From: Dysosmobacter welbionis
Lineage (GTDB): Bacteria > Bacillota > Clostridia > Oscillospirales > Oscillospiraceae
Assembly (NCBI RefSeq): GCF_005121165.3
Contig: NZ_CP034413.3
Location: 2,666,001 to 2,730,000 of the forward strand
DNA: 64,000 bases
Direction of reading: 5' to 3'
Shown here: in pieces, positions 62,711 through 64,000 of the stretch
How positions within the stretch are numbered: position 1 is the first letter of the stretch
Layout of the letters: the number at the start of each line of letters is the position of its first letter
Notes under the pieces: model-generated
What the model was told of the DNA's origin: nothing
The model's input: the letters and a program-made list of their open reading frames with translations, nothing else
The model's database searches: none
Position numbers and translations under genes: made by a program

Positions 62711-63722
62711 ACTTCCCGACTTCATGCTTCTGCTGGAACAGTTTTTTACGGAATATATGCCGCTCTCATCAGGTCTTTCTCCTAACACCGTCCGATCGTA
62801 TAAGCATTCTTTTCGGCTTCTGTTCCAGTATGTTTATCAAGTGAAAAAGAAAGATGCCGGAGAAATCGTGTTTCAGGATCTCGATTTTGAAACAATCGAC
62901 AGTTTCCTGAAATGGATCGAAACAGAACGGGGCTGCTCGGTATCCACAAGGAACCTCCGGCTTTCGGCACTCACATCCTTTGCCGCTTACGCACAGAACA
63001 GAAATTTTGAAGCGGCGACTGTGTTTGCGAATGCTGTAAGGAGGATTCCTGTAAAAAAGGCATCCAGCCAGCCAAGGATTATTTTTTCGCTTGATGAAGT
63101 GTCAGCCCTGCTCCGGCTTCCTGACACTGAAAAACGCTTGGGCTTCCGTGACCAGGTTCTTTTAAACCTGATGTATGCAAGCGGAGCCAGGGCACAGGAA
63201 ATCTGTGATCTTAAAGTCAGAGATTTCCTTGTTGAAAAAAATCTGTACAAGCTGACAATCACAGGAAAAGGGAATAAGACCCGCAGGATTGTAATCGCTA
63301 AACCTAGCGGAATCCTCCTGAAACGGTATCTGGAAGAAACAGGCAGAACTGGACGGTTAGATGCCTATATCTTTTCCAGCCAGACACATCCGCAGATGAC
63401 TATCTCCTGCATTGAGGAAATTTATAAAAAATATGTTGCCCTTGCCAAGGCGGAGTATCCGAAGATGTTTCTTGAAAAGTGTTATACCCCGCATACCATG
63501 AGACATACAACCGCCACACATATGTTAGAAGCCGGAGTCCCGATCATAGCAATCAAAAACTTTCTCGGACATTCCTCGATTTCTACGACTGAACGGTACG
63601 CAGAGCTTTCCCAGAGTACCGTGAACAGGTATATCCGAGATTGGAACGAGAAATGGTTTTCACATCAAAAGGAAACCCCTGCTAATCAGAAGGAAAATCA
63701 GTTGCCTGATTTTCTGAAATAG
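62697..63722 (+). CDS. ritC: RIT tyrosine recombinase C
   Basis: Tyrosine recombinase of 341 residues, started at ATG 62697 because GGAGG lies six bases upstream; the frame is open back to 62658 without a site. Seen: FFTEYMPLSSGLSPNTVRSYKHSF, an XerC/D-type start, catalytic Arg in YASGARAQEICDLKVRD, HTMRHTTATHMLEAG (H-x-x-R) and LGHSSISTTERYAELS with the Tyr, closest of the three to XerC/D. Followed by the right repeat within 62 bases. Confidence 0.94.
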   Translation: MRKNKLPDFMLLLEQFFTEYMPLSSGLSPNTVRSYKHSFRLLFQYVYQVKKKDAGEIVFQDLDFETIDSFLKWIETERGCSVSTRNLRLSALTSFAAYAQNRNFEAATVFANAVRRIPVKKASSQPRIIFSLDEVSALLRLPDTEKRLGFRDQVLLNLMYASGARAQEICDLKVRDFLVEKNLYKLTITGKGNKTRRIVIAKPSGILLKRYLEETGRTGRLDAYIFSSQTHPQMTISCIEEIYKKYVALAKAEYPKMFLEKCYTPHTMRHTTATHMLEAGVPIIAIKNFLGHSSISTTERYAELSQSTVNRYIRDWNEKWFSHQKETPANQKENQLPDFLK

Positions 63723-63784
63723 CCATTACATTATCCGAGGATATTTCTTTGAAAGCCTTTAATATCAGCAATATTTAAGAATTT

Positions 63785-63815
63785 CCTCGGATAATTGAAT
63801 ATCTGGGATAATGCG
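63785..63815 (-). repeat. Right terminal inverted repeat of the RIT element
   Basis: 31 bp identical to the left repeat in inverse orientation. CTCGGATAA (63786-63794) pairs with TTATCCGAG (63731-63739), again with a 46-base gap, so both ends have the same layout. Confidence 0.92.
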
Positions 63816-63853
63816 GCATTAAAACGCATAGTCCAGCGAATAGAGTATGAAGA

Positions 63854-63899
63854 AGCCAGGGAACGGTGATCTTTTCAGATTGCTGCACCCTGGCTTTTT
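63854..63899. terminator. Terminator right of the RIT element
   Basis: Stem AGCCAGGG (63854-63861) with CCCTGGCT (63888-63895) around a 26-base loop, then TTTT. It can stop the RIT transcript or the minus-strand gene that ends at 63904. Confidence 0.6.
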
Positions 63900-63903
63900 G
63901 TTG

Positions 63904-64000
63904 TCAATTGAAATTCAAAACCGGGATTTCAATTTTTGTAATATAGTCCTCGATTCTGTCGATCACCAGTTCATTGATCCCAATCTCATAGGCATAGCCG
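63904..64000 (-). CDS. C-terminal end of an unknown protein (cut by window)
   Basis: Minus-strand frame enters from the right edge and ends at a TGA (63904-63906). The last 31 residues contain INELVIDRIEDYITKIEIPV. No family can be named from this. It is AT-rich, like other mobile or accessory genes. Confidence 0.4.
   Translation of the reverse strand, partial: GYAYEIGINELVIDRIEDYITKIEIPVLNFN

Larger units (their letters stand above)
60613..63815 (+). mobile_element. RIT (recombinase-in-trio) element
   Basis: A 3.2-kb unit of three overlapping tyrosine recombinase genes between 31-bp identical inverted repeats. This is the definition of RIT elements (three recombinases, ritA-ritB-ritC, in fixed order). 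All three recombinases keep their catalytic residues, and the ends are identical, so it is probably recent and active. It sits in the remnant region next to the broken LytTR regulator. Confidence 0.9.

Noticed and set aside
60753-63722. Integron or XerCD chromosome-dimer system
   Set aside because: Three overlapping recombinases between identical inverted repeats is the RIT layout; no attC or gene cassettes are present.
1-64000. CRISPR array, rRNA operon or plasmid origin
   Set aside because: No regularly spaced repeats, rRNA sequence or iteron cluster was seen on reading through.

Overview
The window looks like chromosome of a high-GC gut Clostridia member, probably Oscillospiraceae-like (Flavonifractor, Oscillibacter, Dysosmobacter type). 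The reasons are strong AGGAGG ribosome sites, sigma-A promoters, TTG/GTG starts, a PBSX-type contractile phage module, a Clostridia-style Ter stress operon and amino-acid-oriented transport. No marker gene fixes the species, so this is inference. The first 32 kb is GC-rich and densely coded. From about 33 kb to the end the sequence is a patchwork of lower-GC accessory operons, integrase remnants and decayed genes.

Layout. 1-1705 (-): response regulator (cut by the window edge) and short KdpD-like kinase. 1926-2501: PH-domain membrane protein. 2689-15348 (+): one tightly coupled PBSX/Xkd-like structural operon between two terminators: terminase, portal, protease, decoration protein, capsid, connectors, sheath, tube, chaperone, LysM protein, hub, spike, gp25-like wedge, baseplate J and XkdU-like protein. 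It has no large tape-measure gene, tail fibre, lysis, integrase or repressor gene, so it resembles a domesticated or gene-transfer-agent-like particle with a very short contractile tail. 15.6-19.6 kb: cyclase/formamidase, AhpD-like protein, old-yellow-enzyme reductase and cupin. 19.7-32.7 kb: a full Ter/Tel stress module: HAD, StiP-PELOTA, PRTase-TRSP, rhomboid, Ca-type P-ATPase, three TerD, TelA, YceG, and a divergent CitE-like C-C bond lyase. 32717-32803: tRNA-Leu(CAA) abutting a truncated integrase.

33.7-45 kb: truncated CDP-alcohol phosphatidyltransferase, Crh-like HPr paralogue without His15, MATE pump, patatin, SSS symporter with a consensus promoter and 20-codon leader, then an operon of D-aminoacylase, cytosolic class-A-like serine hydrolase and alanine/Na symporter. 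45.3-52.1 kb: LacI regulator, MBL hydrolase, complete TctC-TctB-TctA transporter and a secreted protein of unknown fold. 52.7-58.8 kb (-): membrane transporter, two S9 prolyl-oligopeptidase-type peptidases and a GntR/FCD regulator next to a 40-bp A/T-only palindrome. 59-60.5 kb: broken membrane protein and broken LytTR response regulator. 60613-63815: a complete RIT (recombinase-in-trio) element with 31-bp identical terminal inverted repeats.

Sequence quality matters here. At least seven reading frames (spike, OYE, D-aminoacylase, DUF6514-like, one integrase remnant, one S9 peptidase, membrane protein at 59 kb), plus the LytTR regulator, are broken in a way that one restored G (or C on the other strand) would repair. 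This points to systematic G/C-run under-calling in the assembly rather than real gene death for most of them.
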